DNA from: Halobacteriales archaeon QS_5_70_15
Lineage (GTDB): Archaea; Halobacteriota; Halobacteria; Halobacteriales; Haloarculaceae
Direction: 5' to 3'
Length of the DNA: 22,908 nucleotides
NCBI GenBank assembly: GCA_003022005.1
Contig: PXRQ01000112.1
Coordinates: forward strand, 1-22,908
Shown: positions 8,935 to 16,650 of the stretch, in pieces
Numbering within the stretch: the stretch's first letter is position 1
Layout of the letters: each line of letters begins with the position of its first letter
Notes under the pieces: generated by a model
Told to the model about the DNA's origin: nothing
The model's input: only the letters and a program-made list of their open reading frames with translations
Databases searched by the model: none
Position numbers and translations under genes: made by a program

Positions 8935-8950
8935 GCGTATATACGCGTAT
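8935..8950 (-). promoter_or_regulatory. Overlapping palindromes at the arsenate reductase promoter
   Basis: GCGTATATACGC (8935-8946) is a perfect 12-bp palindrome, and ATACGCGTAT (8941-8950) is a second one overlapping it. The central TATATA lies about 48 bp before the minus-strand ATG at 8893, implying a short leader. The combination looks like a TATA box embedded in a repressor operator, for example for an ArsR-like regulator encoded elsewhere. Confidence 0.4.
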
Positions 8951-9399
8951 GTATCACCTCTCCGTACGAGACTTAGTCCATATCTTCACCTCACGACCGC
9001 ACTCTTGTCGAGTGCGGACCTCGAAGAGTGACCGGCTCGAAATACCCACTCTGTCGAGTCCCCAGGGCAAACACGTACTATTACACTGTGTCCCCTGAGC
9101 ATCTCACCGTGCTGCGTTCGAGGGCTACATCCCGCACGCGTCGGGAGAGCTATCCCGTATGAAACAGGAGGATCAGTAGGGTACGTACTCACGGGTCCAC
9201 GGTCGAGGAACCACTACGAGGACGGTCGCCGGTGCCGGTACGACCGCGGCACAGGGGGTCGTCGCACGCCACGGTGACCGGGTCCCGGGTCCACGGGGGC
9301 GTACGGTCCGGAGAGGCGAGTCGACGACCCCCGGCGCATCGGCCGGTCGGCGGGCGGTTTCGGGGATGGTTTCAATCCCCGTCCCGTCGGCGGAACCGG
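8951..9399. other. Gene-free stretch between arsenate reductase and MATE genes
   Basis: No convincing gene. It holds the interior and right end of E2 (to 9215), several short stem-loops such as GCACTC/GAGTGC around 9000-9016, and a hairpin CGGGGA/TCCCCG at 9361-9381 just before the MATE start. A 68-codon minus-strand ORF at 8986-9192 has no recognisable features. Confidence 0.5.
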
Positions 9400-10785
9400 A
9401 TGCTCCGACTGCCGGCCCGGCTCCGCTCGCTCTACGGCCGGATGATCGGCCTGGGGTGGCCCATCGCCGTCCAGCAGACGCTCACCACACTGATGCGGAC
9501 CGTCGACATCGTGGTTACCGGGCTGTTCTCGCCGGCGGCCGTCGCCGCCATCGGGCTCGCGGACCTCTACGCGCAGGTCCCGCTCCGGGTCGGCCTCGGG
9601 CTCGGCGCGGGCGCCATCGCGCTCTCGAGCCAGGACACCGGCCGGGAAGCGGACCTGAGCCGCGATCGCGCGGTCACGCAGGCGGTGCTCATCGGCGTGC
9701 TCTGTGGCCTGCCGCTCGTCGCCGTCGGCCTCCTGTTCAGCGACGCGCTGATCGGCCTCCTGGGCGCCGAGCCCGAGGTCGTCCGGCTCGGCGGGACCTA
9801 CCTCCTGATCGTCTTCGCGGCGGCCCCGTTCCGCATCGTCGGGCTCGTCGGCGCCCGCTCGCTCCAGGGGGCCGGCGACACGCGGACGCCGATGAGCGTC
9901 AACGGGGGTGCCAACGCGCTGAACGTACTGCTGACGGTGAGTCTGGGGCTCGGGTTCGGCCCGGCGCCGCGGCTCGGTATCGTCGGCGTCGGCCTCGCCA
10001 CCGGCATCAGCCGGCTGGTCGAGGCGGCGGTCATCACGGCCGCGATGAGGAGCCCGTGGACGCCCGTCTCGCTCACCCGGCCGCGGGACCCGGTCGTCAC
10101 CCGCCAGCTCGTCCGGGTGAGCACGCCCACGTTCGCCGAGGGCATGAGCACCTCGCTCGCGAACTTCCCGTTCAACGCCCTGCTGCTCGTGTTCGGCACC
10201 GAGGCGGTCGCCGCCTACCACATCGGCCGGCGGATCTACCAGCAGCTCACGGGACCGATCTACCGGTCGCTCTCCACGGTGACGAGCATCATCGTGGGTC
10301 AGCGGCTGGGCCGGGGCGACCCCGACGACGCGCGGTACGCCGCGACGGCGATCCTCGGGTTCGGCGTCGCCGTCCTCGGCGCCGCCGGCGTCCTCCTGTT
10401 CGTCGGTGCCGGACCCCTCGTGAGCGTGTTCACCGACGACCCGGCCACGTCCGACCTCGCGGTGCAGTTCACCCGCGTCTTCGGCGTCTCGATGCTCGCG
10501 TTCGGCGTCTTCTTCCCCCTCTCCGGCGCCCTGCGCGGCGCCGGCGACACCCGGACGCCGTTCTACGCCCGCCTTCTCGGCGCGTTCGTCTTCCTGCTCG
10601 GTGTCTCCTATCTCCTCGCGGTCCCCCTCGGCTACGGGCTGCTCGGGGTCTACGTCGGGACCGTCCTCTCGTACGTCTGCTGGGCCGCCGTCGCCGCCGC
10701 GGGGTTCGTCTGGGGTGACTGGGCCGGGACGGCCGCCTCGATGATGGCCGAGCGGGCGGAGGCGGAGGAGGCCGCCGGGCGGTAG
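9400..10785 (+). CDS. MATE-family multidrug/cation antiporter
   Basis: A 461-residue integral membrane protein with about twelve hydrophobic segments in two internally similar halves. Each half contains the duplicated signature GARSLQGAGDTRTPM / SGALRGAGDTRTPF, a hallmark of MATE (NorM/DinF-like) exporters. The N-terminus MIGLGWPIAVQQTLTTLMRTVDIV is the usual first helix, and FPFNALLLVFGTEAVAAYHIGRRI fits the start of the second half. Members export drugs, organic cations or siderophores using Na+ or H+ gradients; the substrate here is unknown. The ATG at 9400 was preferred because the upstream extension to 9232 is Arg/Pro/Gly-rich and uncharacteristic, although no clear TATA box was found. 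The only neighbour in this direction is the damaged amidase gene. Confidence 0.9.
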   Translation: MLRLPARLRSLYGRMIGLGWPIAVQQTLTTLMRTVDIVVTGLFSPAAVAAIGLADLYAQVPLRVGLGLGAGAIALSSQDTGREADLSRDRAVTQAVLIGVLCGLPLVAVGLLFSDALIGLLGAEPEVVRLGGTYLLIVFAAAPFRIVGLVGARSLQGAGDTRTPMSVNGGANALNVLLTVSLGLGFGPAPRLGIVGVGLATGISRLVEAAVITAAMRSPWTPVSLTRPRDPVVTRQLVRVSTPTFAEGMSTSLANFPFNALLLVFGTEAVAAYHIGRRIYQQLTGPIYRSLSTVTSIIVGQRLGRGDPDDARYAATAILGFGVAVLGAAGVLLFVGAGPLVSVFTDDPATSDLAVQFTRVFGVSMLAFGVFFPLSGALRGAGDTRTPFYARLLGAFVFLLGVSYLLAVPLGYGLLGVYVGTVLSYVCWAAVAAAGFVWGDWAGTAASMMAERAEAEEAAGR

Positions 10786-10842
10786 TACCACGCCGAGAGG
10801 GGCCGACCGCGACCCGTTCCGGCTCCTCGTCGGCTCGGGAAC

Positions 10843-10914
10843 GACACCGACGGCGACATCGGCACCGACGGCGACATCGGCACCGACGGCGACATCGGCA
10901 CCGACGGCGACACC
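10843..10914. repeat. 18-bp tandem repeat, four copies
   Basis: The unit GGCACCGACGGCGACATC is repeated at 10861, 10879 and 10897, with a slightly different first copy at 10843. It lies between the MATE and amidase genes. In the plus direction it would encode Gly-Thr-Asp-Gly-Asp-Ile repeats, but no start codon or plausible gene surrounds it. It looks like a minisatellite prone to copy-number change. Confidence 0.85.
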
Positions 10915-11007
10915 GGCCCCGACGAGTCCTCCCGGGGACGTGGAACTCCCTCGAGATTTCCCCTCCGATCAGCAAGATACTTGTTAGCATCCAGTGCTCT
11001 CGCCCGT

Positions 11008-12403
11008 ATGGACCTCGCGTACACGCCGGCGACCGAGCTCGCGGCCCGGATCCGCCGGGGCGACCTGTCCCTGGTAGACGTCGTGGCGTACTTCCTCGAC
11101 CGCATCGAGCGACGGGACGAGGAGATCAACGCGTACGTGACCGTCTGTGACGAGACGGCTCGCACCGCGGCGGCGGCGGCCGAACGAGCGCTCCGGGCGG
11201 GCGAGGACGTCGGACCGCTCCACGGCGTGCCGGTCGCCGTCAAGGACCTCACGCACGTCGCGGGCGTGCCGACGACCTTCGGCTCGAAGCTCTTCGCCGA
11301 CTTCGTCCCCGAGGAGGACGCCGTGGTCGTCGAGCGGCTGAAGGACGCCGGCGCGATCGTCATCGGGAAGACGAACACGCCGGAGTTCGGGCGGAAACCC
11401 ATGACGACGAACCTCCTCCACGGGACGACGAGCAACCCGTGGGACCCCACGAGAACGGCGGGCGGCTCCTCGGGCGGGAGTGCGGCGGCGCTCGCGGCGG
11501 GGCTGACGCCGCTCGCGACCGGGAGCCGGCACCGTCAGCGTGATGGCCGACTTCGGCCGCGTGCCGATCGCCTCGCGCCCGGACGGGTTCGTCGACACCC
11601 ACCCCTACACCTTCGTCGGCCCGATGGCACGGGCGGTCGGGGACGCCGCGCTGCTGCTCGACGTCATGAGCGGACCGGACGACGGCGACCCGTTCAGTCT
11701 CCCCGCGAGGGACGGCACGTACCGCGAGGCCACCCGTCGCGGGATCGACGGCCTCGAGGTCGCGTACAGCCCGGATCTCGGGGTCTGTGAGGTGGCCCCG
11801 CCCGTCGAGGGCGTCGTCGAGGAGGCGGTCGAGGACCTCCGGCGGACGGGGGCGACCGTCGAGCGCATCGACGGCGTGTTCGAGGACTGGGAGACGCCCC
11901 ACGACGCGCTCGAGGTCCTCCTGCAGGACCGCTACGGCGGAATGTACGACGACTTCCGCCGCGACCACGGGATCGACCTCCTCGAGCGTCGCGAGGACGT
12001 CACCGAGGAGGTCGTCTCCCGGGTGGAGAAGGCCCTGGAACTCGACGCGCTGGACGTCCGCCGCGCCGAGCGCGCCCGGACCGAGGCCCGCGACGCGGTG
12101 CGGGACGCCCTCTCCGGGTACGACCTCCTCGTCGCGCCGACGACGGGGCTGCTCCCGTTCGACACGGGGACGAAGCCGAGCGAGATCGGCGGCGTCCCGG
12201 TCGATCCCCTGCACGGGTGGGCCCTGACCTGGCCGTTCAACCTGACCGGGAACCCGATCGCGGCCGTCCCCGCGGGACGCGCCGAGGGGCTTCCGGTCGG
12301 CCTCCAGGTCGTCGGCCGACGACTCGAGGACGAGACCGTCGTGTCCGCTGCCGCGGCCCTCGAGCGGGTGCGGCCGTGGGCGGGTTCGTACCCGGCGGGT
12401 TGA
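11008..12403 (+). pseudogene. Amidase-signature-family hydrolase, deleted across the catalytic serine
   Basis: ATG 11008 follows an A/T-rich box AGATACTTGTTAG (10977-10989). The N-terminal part reads HGVPVAVKDL (catalytic Lys), KTNTPEFG and GGSSGGSAAALAAG (cis-Ser), then breaks after LATGS. At about 11525-11540 the frame shifts by one, and the expected segment GGGSIRIPAS...GVYGLKP, which carries the nucleophilic Ser, is absent. The second frame resumes at FGRVPIASRPDGF and continues normally to the stop at 12401-12403. From the gap between conserved flanks I estimate roughly 40 nt are missing. Lys and cis-Ser remain but the nucleophile is gone, so the product cannot be an active amidase even if translated. 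Otherwise the length (~465 aa) is normal and the remainder is undamaged, indicating recent loss. Confidence 0.85.
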
Positions 12404-12481
12404 TACTGTCGGACATAACTACCCGAACATCATCGCCACCACGGTAGGGCGATGTCGTTCATGGGCTTATGTCCGACAGTA
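12404..12481. mobile_element. MITE-A: 78-bp element with perfect 15-bp terminal inverted repeats
   Basis: TACTGTCGGACATAA at 12404-12418 is perfectly inverted at 12467-12481, with a 48-bp interior that also contains a small stem-loop. A TGA triplet on both sides (12401-12403 and 12482-12484) is a candidate 3-bp target duplication, and the left copy is the stop codon of the amidase gene. It has no coding capacity, so it is a MITE depending on an IS elsewhere with the same ends. Confidence 0.85.
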
Positions 12482-12583
12482 TGAGTTCGTCGTCGAGAGT
12501 GCCGGTCGCGTCGTCGGGCTCGTTCGGACGCGGTCGTGTTCGGAACGGTAGCGCGAGCGAATAGGGTGGAATCATCGACCGTC

Positions 12584-14455
12584 TCAGCCGTGGAGTTCGG
12601 GATGACAGCGCTCGATCGCCTCGCGGACGGCATCCCGACGCCCGACGAACGTGAGATGATCGCCGCGCCGGAGCGTGAGCCCCGGCTCGGGAATCTGTGA
12701 CTCGCCGTCGCGGCTCACGAGCGCGACGAGTACGCCGTCCGGAAGCTCGGTATCGAGGTCATCGATCCGCATTCCGACCAGGGTGTCGGCGGTGACCTCG
12801 ATCTCTTGGACGTCGCCCGAGCGACCGAGTTCGGTCATCCACTCTGAAAGCGCCGGTCGCTCGACGGCGTTGTCCATCGACTGGGCGATCGACTCGTCGG
12901 CTGCGATCGCCCGGACGCCCAGCTCCTCGAACGCCGAGGCGTTACCGGGCGTGTTCACCCGGGCGATCACGGTGTCGACATCGAAGTTCGAGTTCGTGAG
13001 CTGGGCGACGAGCAGGTTCGAATCGTCGTCGCCGGTCGCCGCCGCGACGATCTTCGCGTTCTCGGCCCCGGCGGACCGGAGCACGTCGACGTCGGCCCCG
13101 TCCCCGTGGTGGACCGTGAAGCCGAGATTGCGGGCCCGTTCGACCTGCTCCTGACTCTTGTCGATGAGAATGACGTTTTCGCCACGATCCTCCAGCCGTT
13201 CGGCGAGGCCGCGACCGACGCGACCGGCGCCAACGATGATGACACGCATTGGGAGTACGTTGAGTGTTTGTGCGATGTGACGGGCGAATCCACCCTGAAG
13301 GACCACCGTCGTCAGGATAACCAGAAACACCGTCCCCACGAGGACCGTCGCAGCCCCCGGGTTCGACGAGCGGAGTTCGAGCGCGAACAGCGTCGCCACG
13401 CTCGCCGGAATGATCCCCCGCGGGCCGACCGCACTCATGAAGAGCTGTTCGCGGAACAGGAACCGGTCCCCGGACGTACAGAGCAGCACGGCGACGGGGC
13501 GAATCACCGCCACGACGGCGACGACGACCAGCAAGCCACCGAGGCCGAGCGACAGGAGGTCCTCGAACGAGAGCAGCGTCGCGAGCGAGATGAACACGAA
13601 CGAGAGCACGACCAGCGTGATGTCGCCCTTGAACGCCGCGATCTCGTCCTCGTAGGGGATGTCGAGGTTGCCGAGCAGAATACCCGCCGTCGCGACCGCA
13701 GCGATCCCTGCCTCGGAAGCGAGTCCTTCAGCGATGCCGTACGTCGCGATCGCGCCGATGAGGACGATCAACCGCGAGTTCCGCACGGCTTTCGACGGCG
13801 AGAGATCGACGTGATCGAGCAGATACCACAGGATGCCGGCGGTCGCGATACCGACGAGAAGCCCGACACCGAGCCGGGAGATGAAGGAGGTCACCAGCAA
13901 CTGGAGCTGTGTCCCGCTGCCGACGACGACCTCGAAGATGGCGACCGCCAGGATCGCCGCCGTGACGTCGTTGACGATCCCCTCGGTCTCGAGTGCCGCG
14001 GCGACCCGGTCCCGAACCGGGACGACCTCCAGGATGGGTGTGATGACGGTCGGACCGGTCGCGATGAGCAACGAGCCGACGAGGAAGGACAGTTCCCAGG
14101 ACGCACCCAGTGCTAGTCGAACGGCGACCGCCGTCCCGAGGAGGGCGATCCCCGCGCCGAGGGTGACCAGCCGAAACGCCTCCCGAGGGGTCTGCCGCAG
14201 CTTCGAGAGCTTCAGGTGGAACGCGCCCTCGAAGATGATGATCGCGACCGAGAGGCCCACGATGGCCGAGAGCGGTTCCGGACCGCCGAACGCCGCCAGG
14301 CCGACGATGTCGAACCCCTCAGGGCCGACGAGAATGCCGGCGAGGATCAGAAAGAGTACGCTCGGGATCTCCAGCCGGTCGGCCAACACCTGGGCGGCGA
14401 CACCCAGCCCCAGAATGGTCACGACCAGTGGGATCAGACCGGTCCCAGTACTCAC
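12584..14455 (-). CDS. CPA-type Na+(K+)/H+ antiporter with TrkA-N/TrkA-C (RCK) domains
   Basis: A 623-residue membrane protein read from GTG 14455, where MSTGTGLIPLVVTILGLG begins the first helix; the extension to 14587 is not hydrophobic and not family-like. Residues ~5-395 form 12 or so transmembrane helices with ATGPTVITPILE and an ETEGIVNDVTAA segment typical of NhaP-like CPA1 antiporters, including the conserved acidic N-D pair. At residue 403 a Rossmann nucleotide-binding RCK-N domain starts (MRVIIVGAGRVGRGLAERLE), followed by an RCK-C domain (~535-615). NAD(H) or nucleotide gating of Na+ or K+ extrusion is the known role of such fusions, useful in a salt-in halophile. A TATA-like GTTTTATGATG lies at 14490-14500 on the minus strand. 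Codon composition is slightly less GC-rich than neighbours. Its 3' end is 102 bp from MITE-A. Confidence 0.92.
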   Translation of the reverse strand: MSTGTGLIPLVVTILGLGVAAQVLADRLEIPSVLFLILAGILVGPEGFDIVGLAAFGGPEPLSAIVGLSVAIIIFEGAFHLKLSKLRQTPREAFRLVTLGAGIALLGTAVAVRLALGASWELSFLVGSLLIATGPTVITPILEVVPVRDRVAAALETEGIVNDVTAAILAVAIFEVVVGSGTQLQLLVTSFISRLGVGLLVGIATAGILWYLLDHVDLSPSKAVRNSRLIVLIGAIATYGIAEGLASEAGIAAVATAGILLGNLDIPYEDEIAAFKGDITLVVLSFVFISLATLLSFEDLLSLGLGGLLVVVAVVAVIRPVAVLLCTSGDRFLFREQLFMSAVGPRGIIPASVATLFALELRSSNPGAATVLVGTVFLVILTTVVLQGGFARHIAQTLNVLPMRVIIVGAGRVGRGLAERLEDRGENVILIDKSQEQVERARNLGFTVHHGDGADVDVLRSAGAENAKIVAAATGDDDSNLLVAQLTNSNFDVDTVIARVNTPGNASAFEELGVRAIAADESIAQSMDNAVERPALSEWMTELGRSGDVQEIEVTADTLVGMRIDDLDTELPDGVLVALVSRDGESQIPEPGLTLRRGDHLTFVGRRDAVREAIERCHPELHG

Positions 14456-14618
14456 AGGGAGCGCACCTGTCCGGACGGAATCGCTCCCATCATAAAACCA
14501 CCGTGAAATCCCCGTCCGGGGATACGGGCCGAGGATGCTCGAATGTCCCGAGCGTGGAACGTCTCTCCCGATCCTCACGAAACGCATCTATCCGAGTCGG
14601 AAGTGGATTTCGTAGTGG

Positions 14619-14831
14619 TTGCCCGGACTGGATCGGAGACGCGAGGAGTACGGGCCCGACGGACAGCCCAGCCGTGGGATGCTGGATGCGGTTCAACCCC
14701 AGCACGTCGTCCCGGCGCACGAGGACCCGGGTGGATACTCCGGCTACGTCACCCTCGCGGGGACACACGGATACGAGATCGGTCGTGACCTCCACGCCAC
14801 GTCGAAGAGGAACGTCCTCCAACTGGCGTAG
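14619..14831 (+). pseudogene. C-terminal fragment of an RNase J / beta-CASP metallo-beta-lactamase protein
   Basis: About 70 codons survive, reading RREEYGPDGQPSRGMLDAV, then QHVVPAHEDPGGYSGYV, THGYEIGRDLHATSKRN and the terminal VLQLA. This pattern (motif with VPAH, GY..GRDLH, N-x-hydrophobic-QL at the extreme C-terminus) matches the end of archaeal RNase J-type 5'-3' exonucleases of ~450 residues. Everything upstream (metallo-beta-lactamase and beta-CASP catalytic motifs) is missing, and a stop codon lies just before the fragment in frame (14613-14615). It is a relic, lying 12 bp from MITE-B, and probably marks a past deletion or recombination between mobile elements. The family call is by eye. 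Confidence 0.5.
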
Positions 14832-14843
14832 CTCGGGGACTCG

Positions 14844-14921
14844 TACTGTCGGACGTACGCTCTCCGGGGACATCGCTGGCTCGTGGCGGCGACGGTGTCC
14901 GCGTGGGTCCGTTCGACAGTA
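14844..14921. mobile_element. MITE-B: diverged second copy of the 78-bp element
   Basis: It starts TACTGTCGGAC (14844-14854) and ends TTCGACAGTA (14912-14921). It has exactly the same length as MITE-A, and CATCGC falls at about the same internal position. One terminal repeat is imperfect and no target duplication remains, so it is an older insertion of the same family. Confidence 0.6.
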
Positions 14922-15017
14922 CCACGAACCGACACTTCCACGGCCTGATTCCGGCGCGTGTCCGGAAGTCACAGCGCAGAAACGGGAAGCCACGTACGAT
15001 CCCGTGGCGATCCGTGC

Positions 15018-15088
15018 GACGGTTGTAGCGATTTACCGGGGATCGTCAGGACCGGACCCCCGGTCGCCGTCAGAGGACTACAACCGTC
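15018..15088. repeat. 71-bp segment bounded by perfect 11-bp inverted repeats
   Basis: GACGGTTGTAG (15018-15028) is inverted as CTACAACCGTC (15078-15088), with ~49 bp between. The ends differ from the MITE-A/B family. It could be another tiny mobile element or a long-range stem-loop upstream of the DUF5791-like gene. Confidence 0.45.
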
Positions 15089-15236
15089 CGTATCGTCCCG
15101 AGCATCCACGACCCCTCCATGTCCGGACAGTACGCCACACGGCACCGTGCGTCGGGGAGGGCCGGGTCCCGGAGACGGGGGGAGCGTCCGGCGCCGAGAC
15201 CGCACGGACTTAAATCGCCCACCCCTACACCCGGCC

Positions 15237-15665
15237 ATGTTCCACGACGCCGTCGACGACCCCGGGGGGCACTCCGCGGACGAACTGTACGAGCGGTACG
15301 AGGCGCTACTGATCGACACCGTCGAGCGCGTGGGTGCGGCCGAGGCGAGCGAGCGCTCCGGCGTCGACCGGGGGACGGTCGACGCCCTGCTGGCGGGCGA
15401 GAGCCCCGAACTCGCGCTCGAGGAGGCGGCGGCGCTGCTCGCGCTCGATGCCGAGGTCGACGAGGACGCCGACACCATCGTCGCGCTCGACCGGGACGCC
15501 CTCCTGATGGGGATGACCAACGCGGTGGTCGACGTGGAGGCGCTCGCCCGCGGGGTCGACGGCGACATCGAGGCGCGCGAGCTCCAGGCGAAGGTGGAGG
15601 GGCGCTTCCCGATGACGCTCCGGGAGTTCGCCGACGTCCACCGGTACCTCCAGTCGGAGGGGTGA
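15237..15665 (+). CDS. DUF5791-like haloarchaeal protein
   Basis: A 142-residue acidic soluble protein. It has a helix-turn-helix-like central segment (ERSGVDRGTVDALLAGESP) followed by LALEEAAALLALDA, a DRDALLMGMTNAVVDVE core and a C-terminus with KVEGRFPMTLREFADVHRYL. I recognise this as the haloarchaea-specific DUF5791 family, of unknown function; the segment may be a degenerate DNA-binding fold, which is inference. ATG 15237 lies 25 bp after the TATA-like ACTTAAAT (15208-15215), indicating a leaderless transcript. The epimerase gene starts 2 nt after its stop codon, so the two are almost certainly one operon. Confidence 0.8.
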   Translation: MFHDAVDDPGGHSADELYERYEALLIDTVERVGAAEASERSGVDRGTVDALLAGESPELALEEAAALLALDAEVDEDADTIVALDRDALLMGMTNAVVDVEALARGVDGDIEARELQAKVEGRFPMTLREFADVHRYLQSEG

Positions 15666-15667
15666 GG

Positions 15668-16573
15668 ATGCGGGTCGTGATACTCGGCTGTGGTTACGTC
15701 GGACTCGAGCTCGGTCGGGGGCTCCGTGACGACCACGACGTGATCGGGGTCCGCCGCTCGGAGGCCGGGTGTGCGGCCATCGAGGACGCCGGGTTCGAGG
15801 CCGTCCGCGCGGACGTGACCGATCCGGACGACCTCGCGCGGGTGCCGGACGCGGACTGGCTGGTGTTCGTCGCTTCGTCGGGCGGTCGGGGTGCCGAGGC
15901 GGCCCGCGAGGTGTACGTCGAGGGGCAACGCGCGGTGCTCGAGGCGTTCGCCGGCCGCCGGGTCCCGCCGGAGCGGTACGTCTACACCTCCAGCACGGGG
16001 GTCTACGGCGACCACGGCGGGGACTGGGTCGACGAGGGGACCCCCCTGGACCCGACGACTGAGAAGACCGAGGTGCTGGTCGAGGCCGAACGGGTCGCCC
16101 GCGAGGCGTTCCCCGAGCGGGGCATCGAGGGGCAGGTCGTCCGGTTCGCCGGGCTCTACGGTCCGGACCGCTACCGGCTGGACCGCTACCTCGAGGGGCC
16201 GGTCACGGCCGGCTACCTGAACATGGTCCACCGTGACGACGCCGCCGACGCCGTCCGGTTCGTGCTCGAGAGGGGGGTCGACGAGGAGGTGCTGCTGGCG
16301 GTCGACGACGAACCCGTGGAGAAACACGCGTTCGCGGACTGGCTGGCCGACGCGTGCGGGGTCGAGCCCCCTCCGAAGCGGACGAAGGCCGAGCGACTCG
16401 AGGCGGGCGACCTCTCGGATGCCGTCGAGCGGCGGGTCCTGACGAGCAAGCGCTGCTCGAACGACCTGCTCCGGTCGCTGGGTTACGGGTTCGCGTACCC
16501 GACCTTCCGGGAGGGCTATCGGTCGGCCATCGAAGCGTACAGAGCCGGCGAACGTGGCTCTGTCGGTCGCTGA
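15668..16573 (+). CDS. NAD(P)-dependent epimerase/dehydratase-family (extended SDR) protein
   Basis: A 301-residue cytoplasmic protein starting directly with a Rossmann fold, MRVVILGCGYVGLELG (GxGxxG at residues 7-12). It contains the SDR active-site neighbourhood YVYTSSTGVYGDHG, then VVRFAGLYGPDR and an NMVHRDDAADAV motif typical of sugar epimerases and the YeeZ/YfcH-like atypical SDRs. The classical YxxxK catalytic pair is not evident after VYG: the following region is WVDEGTPLDPTTEKTE. The true reaction may therefore differ from UDP-galactose epimerisation. ATG 15668 is 2 nt from the upstream stop, which supports co-transcription with the DUF5791-like gene. The substrate is unknown. Confidence 0.88.
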   Translation: MRVVILGCGYVGLELGRGLRDDHDVIGVRRSEAGCAAIEDAGFEAVRADVTDPDDLARVPDADWLVFVASSGGRGAEAAREVYVEGQRAVLEAFAGRRVPPERYVYTSSTGVYGDHGGDWVDEGTPLDPTTEKTEVLVEAERVAREAFPERGIEGQVVRFAGLYGPDRYRLDRYLEGPVTAGYLNMVHRDDAADAVRFVLERGVDEEVLLAVDDEPVEKHAFADWLADACGVEPPPKRTKAERLEAGDLSDAVERRVLTSKRCSNDLLRSLGYGFAYPTFREGYRSAIEAYRAGERGSVGR

Positions 16574-16650
16574 GTGGGGTATTCGGCGACCGGTACGACA
16601 GCTAGATCCAGGGGAAAGTACTTTTCGTTCGAATCCAAATCCCGCCGCAC

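Larger units (their letters stand above)
8231..9215. mobile_element. Element E2: 985-bp element with the same ends as E1, carrying arsenate reductase
   Basis: The left 86 bp and right 81 bp align without gaps to the termini of E1 (56/86 and 57/81 identical by eye), including GCGAGTTCA near the left end and GGTCGAGGAACCACT at the right (9201-9215; same 15 bases at 4535-4549). The conserved left end includes GAAACCGCGTGC (8301-8312). The interior differs completely and carries a minus-strand LMW-phosphatase gene. The element begins 3 bp after the amylase stop codon and has visibly lower GC than flanking genes. No transposase is present, so mobility would depend on an enzyme supplied in trans. 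Confidence 0.6.

Noticed and set aside
8986..9192. 68-codon minus-strand ORF inside E2
   Set aside because: No recognisable motif and it runs into the conserved right end of the element, which has no matching frame in E1.
9361..9381. Hairpin with GGTTTCAATCCCC resembling a tRNA T-arm or CRISPR repeat
   Set aside because: Only a single 6-bp stem is present; no acceptor, D or anticodon arms and no repeated copies nearby.
9214..10791. 525-codon minus-strand open frame over the MATE gene
   Set aside because: Fully antisense to a membrane protein with the duplicated MATE signature; product is an Arg/Glu/Asp-rich shadow without motifs.
13106..14116. 336-codon plus-strand frame over the antiporter gene
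   Set aside because: Antisense shadow of transmembrane and RCK segments; no promoter and low-complexity composition.
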